DNA of 64,000 nucleotides, taken from the NCBI GenBank assembly GCA_002707025.1, contig PALG01000032.1:1-64000 (forward strand). The letters are read 5' to 3'. Both the position numbers and the translations under genes were made by a program. The DNA is from Flavobacteriaceae bacterium (GTDB lineage Bacteria > Bacteroidota > Bacteroidia > Flavobacteriales > Flavobacteriaceae). The notes beneath the pieces were generated by a model. That model searched no databases. It worked only from the letters and a program-made list of their open reading frames with translations, and was not told the DNA's origin. This document shows, piece after piece, positions 26,027 through 35,018 of the stretch (position 1 is its first letter; every line of letters begins with the position of its first letter).

Positions 26027-26519
26027 AGTTGTATTGTTTTAGTAATTGATCTCGAACCGCTTTACGGGCACGTGATAAATTCACGCGGATGGCTGTCTCG
26101 TTCATGTCGGTCATTTCGGAAATCTCATGAAATTCGAATTGCTCTACGTCCCTTAATTGAAGGACCATTCGCTGTTTTTCGGGTAAGGTTTCCATAATCT
26201 CAAAAACCAATTGTACCCCGTCATTCACTTCTACCTTTTTCTGAAGATTTTCATCATTTTGGTAATTGCTGTGAACAATTTTAAGGTTAGAAGCTTGCTT
26301 GGATTTTAATCGGTCCAGACAATAATTTTTAGTCATTGTCATAGCAAAAGCTTCTGGGTTTTTGTAATCTTTCATACGGTTTTTACCCTTCCATAATTTC
26401 AAAATAACTTCCTGAACAGCATCTTCCGCTTCTTCCTGCGAAACCAAAAGTCGTTTTGCCAAACGGTACAACTTGTCCTTTACCGGAAGCACTGTTGCCA
26501 AAAATTCCTTTTGTTTCAT
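26013..26519 (-). CDS. ECF RNA polymerase sigma factor
   Basis: The 168-residue sigma-70 family protein has region 2 (about 10-80: RLAKRLLVSQEEAEDAVQEVILKLW, then NPEAFAMTMTKNYCLDRLK) and region 4 (about 105-160: LPEKQRMVLQLRDVEQFEFHEIS...AIRVNLSRARK). No region 3 or long N-terminal domain is present. It heads the operon sigma / anti-sigma-like / DUF4252 / DUF4252. An ECF-type promoter (TGTAAC, 16 bases, CGTC) stands 44 bases upstream, suggesting autoregulation. Confidence 0.93.
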   Translation of the reverse strand: MKQKEFLATVLPVKDKLYRLAKRLLVSQEEAEDAVQEVILKLWKGKNRMKDYKNPEAFAMTMTKNYCLDRLKSKQASNLKIVHSNYQNDENLQKKVEVNDGVQLVFEIMETLPEKQRMVLQLRDVEQFEFHEISEMTDMNETAIRVNLSRARKAVRDQLLKQYNYGVS

Positions 26520-26562
26520 AGTTGGTTAGGTTAACGCATTTTTGATGCCGTTCTATCATTAC

Positions 26563-26588
26563 GACGAATCAAGAATATTTTTGTTACA
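26563..26588 (-). promoter_or_regulatory. Candidate ECF-type promoter of the sigma operon
   Basis: On the minus strand TGTAAC (26588-26583) and CGTC (26566-26563) are separated by 16 bases. The -35 GTAAC / -10 CGTC pair with 16-17 base spacing is the widespread pattern of ECF sigma promoters. It differs from the TTG/TAnnTTTG pattern of the housekeeping genes in this window. Use by the sigma factor encoded just downstream is inference. Confidence 0.55.
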
Positions 26589-26659
26589 TTTCAATTACAA
26601 ATTACAATAATGTCCCTATTTTAGGGGTTGTAAAGAAAATTCATTTAAATTTTTGCCTT

Positions 26660-28069
26660 GTGAAAAAGTCCCTACTCCTACTGTTATTCCTTATCTCGGT
26701 AACTTTCGTGTCTTGTTTTGAAGACCAAGACGATACTGTAACCCCTGCTACGGCTTCTGAAATAAATGATTTTATTTACCGTGGATTAAATTTTTTCTAT
26801 CTCTATAAATCGGAAACACCCGAGTTAGCCAACGATTATTTTGCTTCGGACGAAGCATACCAAGCTTTTTTAAATTCCTACGATACCCCCGAATCATTTT
26901 TTGACTATCTCATGGCACCTCAAGACCGATTTAGCCGGTTGTATGATGATTATGTGGTATTAGAGAATGCCCTGGCTGGAAATTCCTTGAACAATGGAAT
27001 GGAATTCGGACTGGTATTTTATCCCGGGGAAGGAGAAGATCGTATTTTTGGATACATACGTTATGTACTTCCCAATACCGATGCGGAAGCAGAAGGACTG
27101 GAACGAGGCATGATTTTCAATACTATTGACGGTGAGCAATTGACAGAATCGAATTATAATGAGCTTTTAACGCCAGATACCTATACTATTGGTCTTGCCA
27201 CTTTTGATGGCACCAATATCGTTGCTACAGGGGAAAGTGTTGAACTTACCAAAACCCAATATACCGAGAACCCTATTTTTGAAACAAAGACCTTTACTAT
27301 CAATGGCCAGAAAATCGGTTATTTAATGTACAATGCATTTACCAGTGATTTTGATTCTCAATTAAATAGTGTTTTTGGGCAGTTCAAAAGTGAAGGGGTA
27401 ACCGATCTGGTATTGGATCTTCGCTATAATGGAGGTGGTTCTGTATTGACGGCTACTTATTTGGCCAGTATGATTACCGGCCAATTTACCTCTCAGGTTT
27501 TCTACAAAGAACAATGGAATGAAGACCGTCAGTCCGATTATGCACAAGACGGAGTATTTCTCGATAATTTTCAAGACAATTCTGAGACTATAAATAGTTT
27601 GAACCTTAGCAAAGTGTACATCCTAACAGGGCCCCGTACAGCTTCCGCTAGTGAATTGGTTATTAATGGCCTGGCACCTTATATTGAAGTGGTTCAAATA
27701 GGAACCAATACTACCGGCAAGTACCAAGCTTCCTTTTTATTATATGATGCTCCTGCACCCAATTTTAGACGTGCTGAAGCCAATCCCGACCATACTTATG
27801 CCATGCTACCTTTGGTTTTTCAAACAGCCAATGCCAATGACAATACGGGTTATGACAATGGGTTAATCCCCAACATTGATCAGCCTGAAGATTACAGTAA
27901 CCTAGGTATTTTAGGGAATGAGAATGAACCGCTGCTTGCTACCGCCCTTTCAGAAATTACCGGAATGCCCATGCCAACCCGAAGCGGGATGTTTTTCTTG
28001 GAAACGGTCTCTGAAAGCAAAGCGCTACAACCCGCATACCAAATCATGTACGTAAAAGGAACTAAATAG
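26660..28069 (+). CDS. S41-family peptidase lipoprotein
   Basis: The 469-residue protein starts at GTG 26660. A lipoprotein signal (MKKSLLLLLFLISVTFVSC) is followed by a degenerate PDZ-like region (about 110-190) and the C-terminal-processing-protease core. DLRYNGGG lies at 253-260, the catalytic Ser in GPRTASASEL (near 329-331) and the Lys in GTNTTGK (354). It is probably anchored in the outer membrane facing the periplasm or surface. It is convergent with btuB, with the stops overlapping by 8 bases. Confidence 0.88.
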   Translation: MKKSLLLLLFLISVTFVSCFEDQDDTVTPATASEINDFIYRGLNFFYLYKSETPELANDYFASDEAYQAFLNSYDTPESFFDYLMAPQDRFSRLYDDYVVLENALAGNSLNNGMEFGLVFYPGEGEDRIFGYIRYVLPNTDAEAEGLERGMIFNTIDGEQLTESNYNELLTPDTYTIGLATFDGTNIVATGESVELTKTQYTENPIFETKTFTINGQKIGYLMYNAFTSDFDSQLNSVFGQFKSEGVTDLVLDLRYNGGGSVLTATYLASMITGQFTSQVFYKEQWNEDRQSDYAQDGVFLDNFQDNSETINSLNLSKVYILTGPRTASASELVINGLAPYIEVVQIGTNTTGKYQASFLLYDAPAPNFRRAEANPDHTYAMLPLVFQTANANDNTGYDNGLIPNIDQPEDYSNLGILGNENEPLLATALSEITGMPMPTRSGMFFLETVSESKALQPAYQIMYVKGTK

Positions 28070-30002
28070 TTAGGGTAAAGCCTAAGCGAACATTTCGACC
28101 TCGCGTTTGGTAGCGGTAAAGTTCTTCAAATTCGGTATCTAGCAAGTTGTCCAAACCTAAGAATAACTGAATGTTTTTAGTGACCTGCCGGCTTGCAAAA
28201 AAACCAAATACATGATAGCTTTCTAAAGTAATGGTTTCATTCTCGAAAGTAGTAGAATTAAAAAAGGAGTCTTCCCGCTCTGAAAGTTGTTGAAAACTTA
28301 CATTGAAATTTGTTTTTTCATCGGGTTCATAGTTTAAGGATACATTCACTTTGTGTTCTGGAATTCGAAGTGCAAAACGCTCTTCTGGGTTTGTATAGGT
28401 ATAATTGGCCGAAGTATTCCACTTTTTCCCCACTGCCGCTACAAGTTCCACTTCTACCCCACTCGCTTCAAACGTTTCTGAAATGTTCTGGTACTGGGAT
28501 ACAAAGTTATCGGGGTCTATGGTTATAAAATCCACATAATTTTCAACCTTTCGTGTAAAATAAACCATACTTACCCGAAACTTTTTTCCTTTTGAAAACT
28601 CCAACCCTCCTTCCAAAGTGGTATTCTCCTCCGGATTTAAGTTTTCGTTTCCATAAATAGGATCATAAATTTGAAACAAGGAAGGCGTAATATAGGCGGT
28701 ACTGTAAGATCCCAAAAATTTGAGTGCGTAACTATTGAAGTCTAAACGATACGATGGATTTAGTTGATACACAAAATGGTTTCCGTACAAGCTGTGCAGG
28801 TTGAGACGTCCGCCCGCACTTACGGTAAGCCCAAAATCACTGATGTACAAAGCATTTACATAGGGATCAAAAAAATTGAAGTTCGCGGTAGCTTCATTTA
28901 CATCTTGAGAAAACTGGGACGTGCCAAAAGGAATGGTAAACGAATTCATTTTGCTGAAATTCCCTTGTAACCCCAACACCACATTCACGCCTTTTAACAA
29001 ATGATGTTGCAGGTAATTATCGAAGGTATAGGTTTTGGATTCGTACTTTGCAGGGAAAGATGAAGAAATTGTTCTCTTCAGTAAAGAATAATTATCATTA
29101 AAAACATATTTTCCTTTGCGGTACTTCCACTCAAAATGTCCTCCTGTACGAAACTGTTCGGTTTCATTTTGGTAATTGGCATCCAAATATCCGAAATCGT
29201 CAAACCCAGCCTGAAGTTTGCTGAAAGCCACAAATTGACTCATCTTAATTTTTGGGGAAATATGAACCCCAAGGTTGATCCTGCTGTTAAAGTTATTAAA
29301 TACATCTTCGTCAAACAAAGGTTGCCCTTTTGGGGCAGCAATGGCAGACATACCATTGGTGTATTTATGGTTCACGCTCGCTTGGTAAAAAAAAGAGCCC
29401 AGCGTTCCACTGGCATGCAAACTGTTAGTGAGTGCGTTCACTCCATAACGATCCTCTTCGGTAGAGCGATCGGTGCCAAAAACAGTTGTAGTGTGTAAGG
29501 CAAATCTTTTTGAGGAAGCTTTCTTGGTCGTAATACTAATTACTGCTGTGGCAGCACCACTTCCGTAGAGCACACTGGAAGCACCTTTCATCACTTCAAT
29601 TTGATCAATGGTTCCTACCGGAAGTAACCGTAAATCGAAATCATTGGCAATTTGGGAAGCATCATTAATGGGAACTCCGTCCACAACAATTAATACCTGA
29701 CGGTTTCGCCCTCCACGAATATAATAGCCCAAGGTTTGCCCATTATTACTCTGGCTACCGTTTAACTCGAAGCCTGCTACCTCATTAAGTACTTGTGCTA
29801 CCGACTTCCCAGCGTTTTGCTCCAACTGGGCAGAATTGATAACCGTAACGGTTTTTCCACTATTTTTCCGGTCTATGGGAATCTTGGTATCTACATGCAC
29901 AGCATCCAATTGCTGCAAGGAATCCAGTGGTGTTACCTGTTGTGACAATAAAGAAGTACTTGTGGCGAATAGAACAGCCACCAAACATAAAATTTTTCTC
30001 AT
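28062..30002 (-). CDS. btuB: TonB-dependent cobalamin receptor, BtuB-like
   Basis: The 646-residue outer-membrane receptor has a signal peptide (1-21, ending LLSQQ) and a plug domain (about 40-155: VTVINSAQLEQNAGKS ... YIRGGRNRQVLIVVDGVPI ... VMKGASSVLYGSGA). A 22-strand barrel ends in the aromatic-containing C-terminus RLGFTLTI. The frame is open to 30173, but that extension lies in a cobalamin riboswitch; ATG 30002 gives the signal peptide. The riboswitch and divergent btuFCD genes make cobalamin the likely substrate. Confidence 0.92.
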   Translation of the reverse strand: MRKILCLVAVLFATSTSLLSQQVTPLDSLQQLDAVHVDTKIPIDRKNSGKTVTVINSAQLEQNAGKSVAQVLNEVAGFELNGSQSNNGQTLGYYIRGGRNRQVLIVVDGVPINDASQIANDFDLRLLPVGTIDQIEVMKGASSVLYGSGAATAVISITTKKASSKRFALHTTTVFGTDRSTEEDRYGVNALTNSLHASGTLGSFFYQASVNHKYTNGMSAIAAPKGQPLFDEDVFNNFNSRINLGVHISPKIKMSQFVAFSKLQAGFDDFGYLDANYQNETEQFRTGGHFEWKYRKGKYVFNDNYSLLKRTISSSFPAKYESKTYTFDNYLQHHLLKGVNVVLGLQGNFSKMNSFTIPFGTSQFSQDVNEATANFNFFDPYVNALYISDFGLTVSAGGRLNLHSLYGNHFVYQLNPSYRLDFNSYALKFLGSYSTAYITPSLFQIYDPIYGNENLNPEENTTLEGGLEFSKGKKFRVSMVYFTRKVENYVDFITIDPDNFVSQYQNISETFEASGVEVELVAAVGKKWNTSANYTYTNPEERFALRIPEHKVNVSLNYEPDEKTNFNVSFQQLSEREDSFFNSTTFENETITLESYHVFGFFASRQVTKNIQLFLGLDNLLDTEFEELYRYQTRGRNVRLGFTLTI

Positions 30003-30062
30003 TTTAAAGTTTTTAAAACGGAAAAAGCAAAGGAATATAAAAAACCGAAAGTCTTCTACATC

Positions 30063-30085
30063 CAAACTTTTATCCCGAAAGTTTG
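30063..30085 (-). promoter_or_regulatory. Hairpin between the riboswitch and btuB
   Basis: In the mRNA CAAACTTT (30085-30078) pairs with AAAGTTTG (30070-30063), 8 bp perfect, around a 7-base loop. It lies 15 bases after the aptamer. No T run follows, so it is not an intrinsic terminator; it may be part of the expression platform. Confidence 0.4.
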
Positions 30086-30100
30086 ACATGATAGTTTGAA

Positions 30101-30270
30101 AATGGCAGGTCTCCTGGCTTACCTTTCGCGCAAACCTTCCCACTTGCCTAGGCAAGCAGTGGTTTTGAAGCATTGCGCTATCTGTAAATTACAGACGGCT
30201 TACAGTTGCGGGAACAGCTTCGGAATTACACCGAATTCCCTTTTAATTTCCTTTATGAAAAAGGAAAAAC
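30101..30270 (-). ncRNA. Cobalamin riboswitch (minus strand, controls btuB)
   Basis: Read on the minus strand the region has the conserved cobalamin aptamer blocks in order: AAAGGGAATTCGGTG near 30250, GCTGTTCCCGCAACTGTAAG near 30215-30195, and the B12 box AAGCCAGGAGACCTGCC at 30121-30104. Between them lies the pairing region with GCTTGCC-TAGGCAAG. It lies about 100 bases before the btuB ATG. Only the btuB side carries it; the divergent btuFCD operon has no visible aptamer. Confidence 0.93.
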
Positions 30271-30302
30271 CATAAATCGAAACAAAATTACATTTTTATA
30301 AA

Positions 30303-30334
30303 TTGTATTTGCCCTATAAAAACCATTATTTTTG
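30303..30334 (+). promoter_or_regulatory. Promoter of btuF, apparently leaderless
   Basis: A perfect -7 box TATTTTTG (30327-30334) with TTG (30303-30305) 21 bases upstream ends three bases before the btuF ATG at 30338. A start four bases downstream of the box would fall on the A of the ATG. Confidence 0.5.
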
Positions 30335-30337
30335 AAG

Positions 30338-31474
30338 ATGCAAAAATTTATTGTTTTTTTCATGATCCTGGTGCTGGTTAGCTGCAAAAACCAAAGCTCT
30401 AAAGATAAAGAGCCTAAAGTTTCTGAAAGTACTTTCTCCTCCATCTCCTATGCCAACGGATTGGAAATTTCCCATCATCAAGATTATAGTATCGTAACCC
30501 TTACAGAACCATGGCCTGGAAGCAACACTAGCTTTCGGTACTTATTGAAAAAAAATGAAACTTCTGTGGACAAGGAGGATACTTTTGATGCAGTGGTGCA
30601 AGTACCGCTTACATCCATCGTGGTAACCTCAACGACACATATTCCCTCTTTAGAAATGCTCCAGGTAGAAAAAAGCTTAAAAGGATTTCCTAATTTGGAT
30701 TATGTTTCTTCCGAAAAAACCCGAAAGTTAATCGACAATGGTACTATCGTAGAGCTAGGAAAGAACGAGTCCTTGAACACCGAGGTTCTTATCGATTTAA
30801 ACCCCGATGCCCTCATCACCTTTGCCGTGGAAGGGCAAAACACCACCGTGGCTACGCTTCAAAAAACAGGGATTCCCGTACTTTATAATGCCGATTGGAC
30901 CGAGACCCATCCTTTGGGAAAAGCCGAATGGATTAAGTTTTTCGGGGTACTCTTCGGAAAAGAGAAAGAAGCAGATCGTATTTTTTCTACCATTGAAAAA
31001 AACTATCAAGAAGCAAAATTACTTGCTGAAACGACTTCCGAAAAACCTACTGTCTTGAGTGGCGCTATGTTTCGGGATGTATGGTATTTACCACAAGGTG
31101 GAAGCTGGGGAGCACAATTTATTGAAGATGCCCATGGCGCCTATTTATGGAAGGATACTGAAGGTACCGGCAGCCTGTCCCTAAACTTGGAAAGTGTTCT
31201 GGAAAAAGGTAAAAACGCCGATTTTTGGATAGGTCCCAGTCAGTTTTATAGTTATCAACAAATGGAGGAAGCCCATACTGTTTACACGCAATTTAAAGCC
31301 TTCCAAGAGAAAAAAATCTATAGCTTTACTACTAAAAAAGGTCCCAAAGGTGGAGTCGTTTATTACGAATTGGCACCCAATAGACCCGATTTGGTTTTAA
31401 AGGATTTGATTAAAATTCTCCATCCAGAAGTATTACCCGATTACCCATTGTACTTTTTTGAACCCCTTCAATAA
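30338..31474 (+). CDS. btuF: Cobalamin ABC transporter substrate-binding lipoprotein
   Basis: The 378-residue protein has a lipoprotein signal (MQKFIVFFMILVLVSC) and the two-lobe FecB/BtuF fold linked by one long helix. Key blocks are IVVTSTTHIPSLEML, IDLNPDALITFAV and the final LAPNRPDLVLKDLIKILHPE. It captures substrate in the periplasm for BtuCD. The ATG at 30338 was chosen over an upstream in-frame TTG. Its stop overlaps btuC (TAATG). The substrate assignment rests on the riboswitch-controlled receptor next door. Confidence 0.88.
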   Translation: MQKFIVFFMILVLVSCKNQSSKDKEPKVSESTFSSISYANGLEISHHQDYSIVTLTEPWPGSNTSFRYLLKKNETSVDKEDTFDAVVQVPLTSIVVTSTTHIPSLEMLQVEKSLKGFPNLDYVSSEKTRKLIDNGTIVELGKNESLNTEVLIDLNPDALITFAVEGQNTTVATLQKTGIPVLYNADWTETHPLGKAEWIKFFGVLFGKEKEADRIFSTIEKNYQEAKLLAETTSEKPTVLSGAMFRDVWYLPQGGSWGAQFIEDAHGAYLWKDTEGTGSLSLNLESVLEKGKNADFWIGPSQFYSYQQMEEAHTVYTQFKAFQEKKIYSFTTKKGPKGGVVYYELAPNRPDLVLKDLIKILHPEVLPDYPLYFFEPLQ

Positions 31475-32505
31475 TGGATTTACAGAAAAGCTATCACAAA
31501 ATATTTATGCTACTTACCATAGTTTTGATTGGGAGCTTTTTGTTGAATCTTAGCTTGGGTTCCGTGTCGATTCCTTTAAAGGAAATTGCCGCAAGTTTGT
31601 TAGGAGAAAGTATTGAAAAGTCTACTTGGCAGTATATAATTATTCACTACCGTTTACCCAAGGCCTTAACTGCTATAGGTGTAGGTGCGGGATTGGGCGC
31701 TGCCGGTTTACTCATGCAAACCTTATTTAGAAACCCACTGGCTGGTCCTTTTGTGCTAGGGCTAAGTAGTGGGGCCAGTTTAGGAGTGGCCGTCTTAATT
31801 TTAGGCGCAGGAGCTTTTGGAGGGATTTTAAGTGGATTTCTTTTAAACACCTGGAGCTTGGTTATCGCTTCTGCCTTAGGAAGTTTCCTGGTATTATTGG
31901 CGGTTTTGGTAGTGACATTTCGAGTAAAGGATACCATGGCCATCTTAATTATTGGATTAATGTTTGGAAGTGTTACTTCTGCAGTGGTAGCCGTACTTTC
32001 GTATTTTAGTAGTGCTGAAAAATTGCAACAATATGTTTTTTGGTCGTTTGGAAGCCTGGGAAATCTCTCTTGGGAAGGATTGAGCATCTTGGGAATAAGT
32101 GTTTCCATAGGACTGCTTATTGCCTTCGCTTCCGTTAAATCATTAAACGCATTATTATTAGGGGAAAACTATGCCAAAAGCCTTGGAGTGCATTTAAAAA
32201 AGACGACCCTTTTCATCATTTTTTCCACCAGCATCTTGGCAGGTAGCATTACGGCCTTCGCAGGTCCAATTGCCTTTATTGGTTTGGCTGTGCCCCATAT
32301 TACCCGACAATGGATTACCACATCCAATCATAGGGTTTTACTCCCAGCGGTATTATTGATTGGTGCCATCATTATGCTTTTATGCGATACTTTAGCACAA
32401 GTTCCTTTTAGTGAATTTACCTTACCCATCAACGCCATTACCTCTTTAGTTGGAGCTCCTGTGGTAATTTGGTTATTGGTTCGAAAAAGAAAACTATTTT
32501 TTTAG
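31474..32505 (+). CDS. btuC: Cobalamin ABC transporter permease, FecCD type
   Basis: The 343-residue inner-membrane permease has about ten TM helices. Family motifs include RLPKALTAIGVGAGLGAAGLLMQTLFRNPLAGP (residues ~55-88), GPIAFIGLAVPHITRQW near 265 and FSEFTLPINAITSLVGAPVVIWLL near the C-terminus. It forms a dimer with two BtuD subunits. It overlaps btuF by one base and abuts btuD. Confidence 0.93.
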   Translation: MDLQKSYHKIFMLLTIVLIGSFLLNLSLGSVSIPLKEIAASLLGESIEKSTWQYIIIHYRLPKALTAIGVGAGLGAAGLLMQTLFRNPLAGPFVLGLSSGASLGVAVLILGAGAFGGILSGFLLNTWSLVIASALGSFLVLLAVLVVTFRVKDTMAILIIGLMFGSVTSAVVAVLSYFSSAEKLQQYVFWSFGSLGNLSWEGLSILGISVSIGLLIAFASVKSLNALLLGENYAKSLGVHLKKTTLFIIFSTSILAGSITAFAGPIAFIGLAVPHITRQWITTSNHRVLLPAVLLIGAIIMLLCDTLAQVPFSEFTLPINAITSLVGAPVVIWLLVRKRKLFF

Positions 32506-33303
32506 ATGAGCGAGACAGTATCACATCCCATATTGGAAGCAACAAATCTTTCCGTTGGATATTTTTCCAAAAAGCAGCCTTTGGTTGTTGCAGAAAATAT
32601 CTCTTTTCAGTTCGAAGCGGGCAAGCTAATAGGTTTGGTAGGGGCCAATGGTATTGGAAAATCAACTTTGCTTCGAACGCTATCGGGAATGCAGAAACCA
32701 CTCAACGGAACCGTTTTTTTGAATGAAAAGCCTCTAAAATCCTATCACGCCTTGGAACTGGCAACACAATTAAGTGTTGTATTAACGGAAGCCCCTTCTT
32801 CCAAAAATTTAAGTGTCTATGAATTCATTTCTTTGGGAAGGCAACCTTATACAAATTGGTTAGGAAAGCTCACTTTAAAGGATATCGAAAAAATTAAATG
32901 GGCCATGGCCATTACCGACACCCAAAAATTGGCAGCTCGAAAGTGTTTTGAATTAAGCGACGGACAGTTACAGCGGGTAGCAATTGCCCGCGCTTTAGCT
33001 CAAGATACGCCATTGATTCTTTTAGACGAGCCCACCACTCATTTGGATTTATACCACAGAGCTTATGTGCTGAAACTATTGAAAAAACTAACCCGGGAAA
33101 CCCAAAAAACCATTCTTTTTTCTACCCATGAAATTGATTTGGCGATTCAGTTAAGTGATGAAATGATGGTACTTTCCCCAGAAGGGTTTTCGTATAATGA
33201 CCCCTGTCAACTTATTGAAGAAGGTAAATTTGAGTCACTTTTCCCTAAAGACACTGTGCAGTTCGATGAAAAAATTGGTAAATTTATACTGAAAGACTCT
33301 TAG
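32506..33303 (+). CDS. btuD: Cobalamin ABC transporter ATPase
   Basis: The 265-residue ABC ATPase has Walker A GANGIGKST (about 45-53), signature LSDGQLQR (D in place of the usual G at position 3 of LSGGQ), Walker B ILLDEPTTHLDL and switch His in STHEIDLA. It drives the BtuC permease. It abuts btuC; the next gene starts 3 bases after its stop. Confidence 0.92.
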   Translation: MSETVSHPILEATNLSVGYFSKKQPLVVAENISFQFEAGKLIGLVGANGIGKSTLLRTLSGMQKPLNGTVFLNEKPLKSYHALELATQLSVVLTEAPSSKNLSVYEFISLGRQPYTNWLGKLTLKDIEKIKWAMAITDTQKLAARKCFELSDGQLQRVAIARALAQDTPLILLDEPTTHLDLYHRAYVLKLLKKLTRETQKTILFSTHEIDLAIQLSDEMMVLSPEGFSYNDPCQLIEEGKFESLFPKDTVQFDEKIGKFILKDS

Positions 33304-33305
33304 CT

Positions 33306-33686
33306 ATGAAAAAAATATTCTTATTGCTGATGCTTATTACAGCCTTTGTATCCTGTAATAAAGATGAGGGTTCTTCTGAAAACCTTAATTTGATCGTTAA
33401 AAATAATACAGATGCTGAACTACTGGAGGTACAGGTCGAAATTCAAGGCCAAAACCTTACCATTCCAAGTTTATCACCAGCGACTGCTTCAGAATCATTC
33501 CAAGTGGAAGGTGCTTATAGGTATGCTTACATACAACTTAAAGATGGCAATAACCAGACGTATGTCTTACAGCCCATAGATTTTACTGGAGAAACCTTCT
33601 ACACAAGAGGCACCCTAACCTATTTAATTAACGGATTGGACACTTCAAACCAATCTATAGACCTAGACTATATCTATTCTGAATAA
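33306..33686 (+). CDS. Small lipoprotein of unknown function in the btu operon
   Basis: The 126-residue protein has a lipoprotein signal, MKKIFLLLMLITAFVSC. The mature part is all-beta in character (alternating hydrophobic residues, NLIVKNNTDAELLEVQVEIQG), like an immunoglobulin-type sandwich. I do not recognise a family. It lies 3 bases after btuD and overlaps rmuC by one base, so it is co-transcribed with the cobalamin transporter; whether it takes part in uptake is unknown. Confidence 0.75.
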   Translation: MKKIFLLLMLITAFVSCNKDEGSSENLNLIVKNNTDAELLEVQVEIQGQNLTIPSLSPATASESFQVEGAYRYAYIQLKDGNNQTYVLQPIDFTGETFYTRGTLTYLINGLDTSNQSIDLDYIYSE

Positions 33687-35008
33687 TGAGCGAACCCTTT
33701 ATTGTATTTTTAATTGGAATTATTTCAGCCCTAGCCGGGGCTTATGTAGGAAACCTAATTGCACGCTTACGACATACTTCGGAAAGTGGCAAACTGGAAG
33801 AGCGTATTGAACAGCTTCGGGAGCAAGAAGATAAATTAAACGAACGCTTTCAGCACACTATTGAAGAACGGGAGGCCATTCGGAAGGAAAAGGATTTTTT
33901 AAATTCAGAATTAATCAAACGAAATTCCCAAAATGATCATTTAGAGCGTAAACTGAACGAACAACGGAACGAGCTGGAAAAACTTCAGGAAAAATTTACT
34001 AAAGAATTTGAAAATCTAGCCAATAAAATCCTCGATACCAAATCTGAAAAATTTACCAAACAGAACAAGGAAAATCTTGATGTCCTTCTGAAACCCCTTC
34101 AGGAAAAGATTGAAAAATTTGAGAAACGCGTGGAAGATACCCACAAAGAAAGTATTGACCGCCATGCCATGCTTCGGCAGCAAATTATTGGGCTCAAGGA
34201 ACTCAACGAACAAATGAGTAAGGAAGCTACGAATCTCACCAAGGCTTTGAAAGGGGATAGTAAAATACAAGGGAATTGGGGCGAATTGGTCCTAGAACGG
34301 GTGCTGGAGAAAAGCGGGCTCGAAAAAGACCGTGAATACTTTGTTCAGAATAGTTTTACCAATGAAGAAGGTAAACGGATGCTACCCGATGTGGTATTGC
34401 ATTTGCCCGATCATAAAAAAATGATTATCGATTCGAAGGTATCCCTTACTGCCTATGAGCGCTTTATTAGTGAAGAAGATGACGAAGCCTTAAAAAACCG
34501 CTATCTAAAAGAGCATGTTAGTTCCCTAAAAAAGCACGTTGAACAATTGAGTGCTAAAAACTATCAGGATATTTACAAAATAGAAAGTCCCGATTTTGTC
34601 TTGCTCTTTGTTCCTATTGAACCTGCTTTTGCCATAGCCATTAACAACGATACCAATTTATATACCTGGGCTTTCGAAAAAAATATTGTGATTGTAACCC
34701 CTACAACCCTGCTCGCTACCCTTCGAACCATTGACAGTATGTGGACCAATGAAAAACAGCAGCAAAACGCTTTGGAAATAGCAACACAAGCTGGTGCACT
34801 ATATGATAGCTTTACCAATTTAACCGATGAACTCATCAAAGTGGGCAAACAGCTAGGAACCGTACAGGGTAGTTACGAATCGGCCATGAAAAAACTCACC
34901 GGTCGTGGCAATCTTATTAACCGTGTAGAAAAATTAAAGAAATTAGGGGCTAAAGCCAGCAAGCATATCGATAACAAATTATTGAAAAGAGCCGAAGAGG
35001 ACGAATAA
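33686..35008 (+). CDS. rmuC: DNA recombination protein RmuC
   Basis: The 440-residue protein has an N-terminal TM helix (about 4-22), a long coiled coil (about 30-185, Glu/Lys-rich heptads) and the RmuC nuclease-like domain (about 195-400). The domain has WGELVLERVLEKSGL, PDVVLHLPDHKKMIIDSKVSLTAYERF (with D-x(n)-D-x-K) and FVPIEPAFAIA. In E. coli it limits inversions at short inverted repeats. It overlaps the small lipoprotein gene (TAATG) and ends 10 bases before the thioesterase. Confidence 0.93.
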   Translation: MSEPFIVFLIGIISALAGAYVGNLIARLRHTSESGKLEERIEQLREQEDKLNERFQHTIEEREAIRKEKDFLNSELIKRNSQNDHLERKLNEQRNELEKLQEKFTKEFENLANKILDTKSEKFTKQNKENLDVLLKPLQEKIEKFEKRVEDTHKESIDRHAMLRQQIIGLKELNEQMSKEATNLTKALKGDSKIQGNWGELVLERVLEKSGLEKDREYFVQNSFTNEEGKRMLPDVVLHLPDHKKMIIDSKVSLTAYERFISEEDDEALKNRYLKEHVSSLKKHVEQLSAKNYQDIYKIESPDFVLLFVPIEPAFAIAINNDTNLYTWAFEKNIVIVTPTTLLATLRTIDSMWTNEKQQQNALEIATQAGALYDSFTNLTDELIKVGKQLGTVQGSYESAMKKLTGRGNLINRVEKLKKLGAKASKHIDNKLLKRAEEDE

Positions 35009-35018
35009 ACCCCATATC

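Noticed and set aside
30003-30173. N-terminal extension of the TonB receptor to 30173
   Set aside because: The extension lies inside the cobalamin riboswitch, and the signal peptide begins at ATG 30002.
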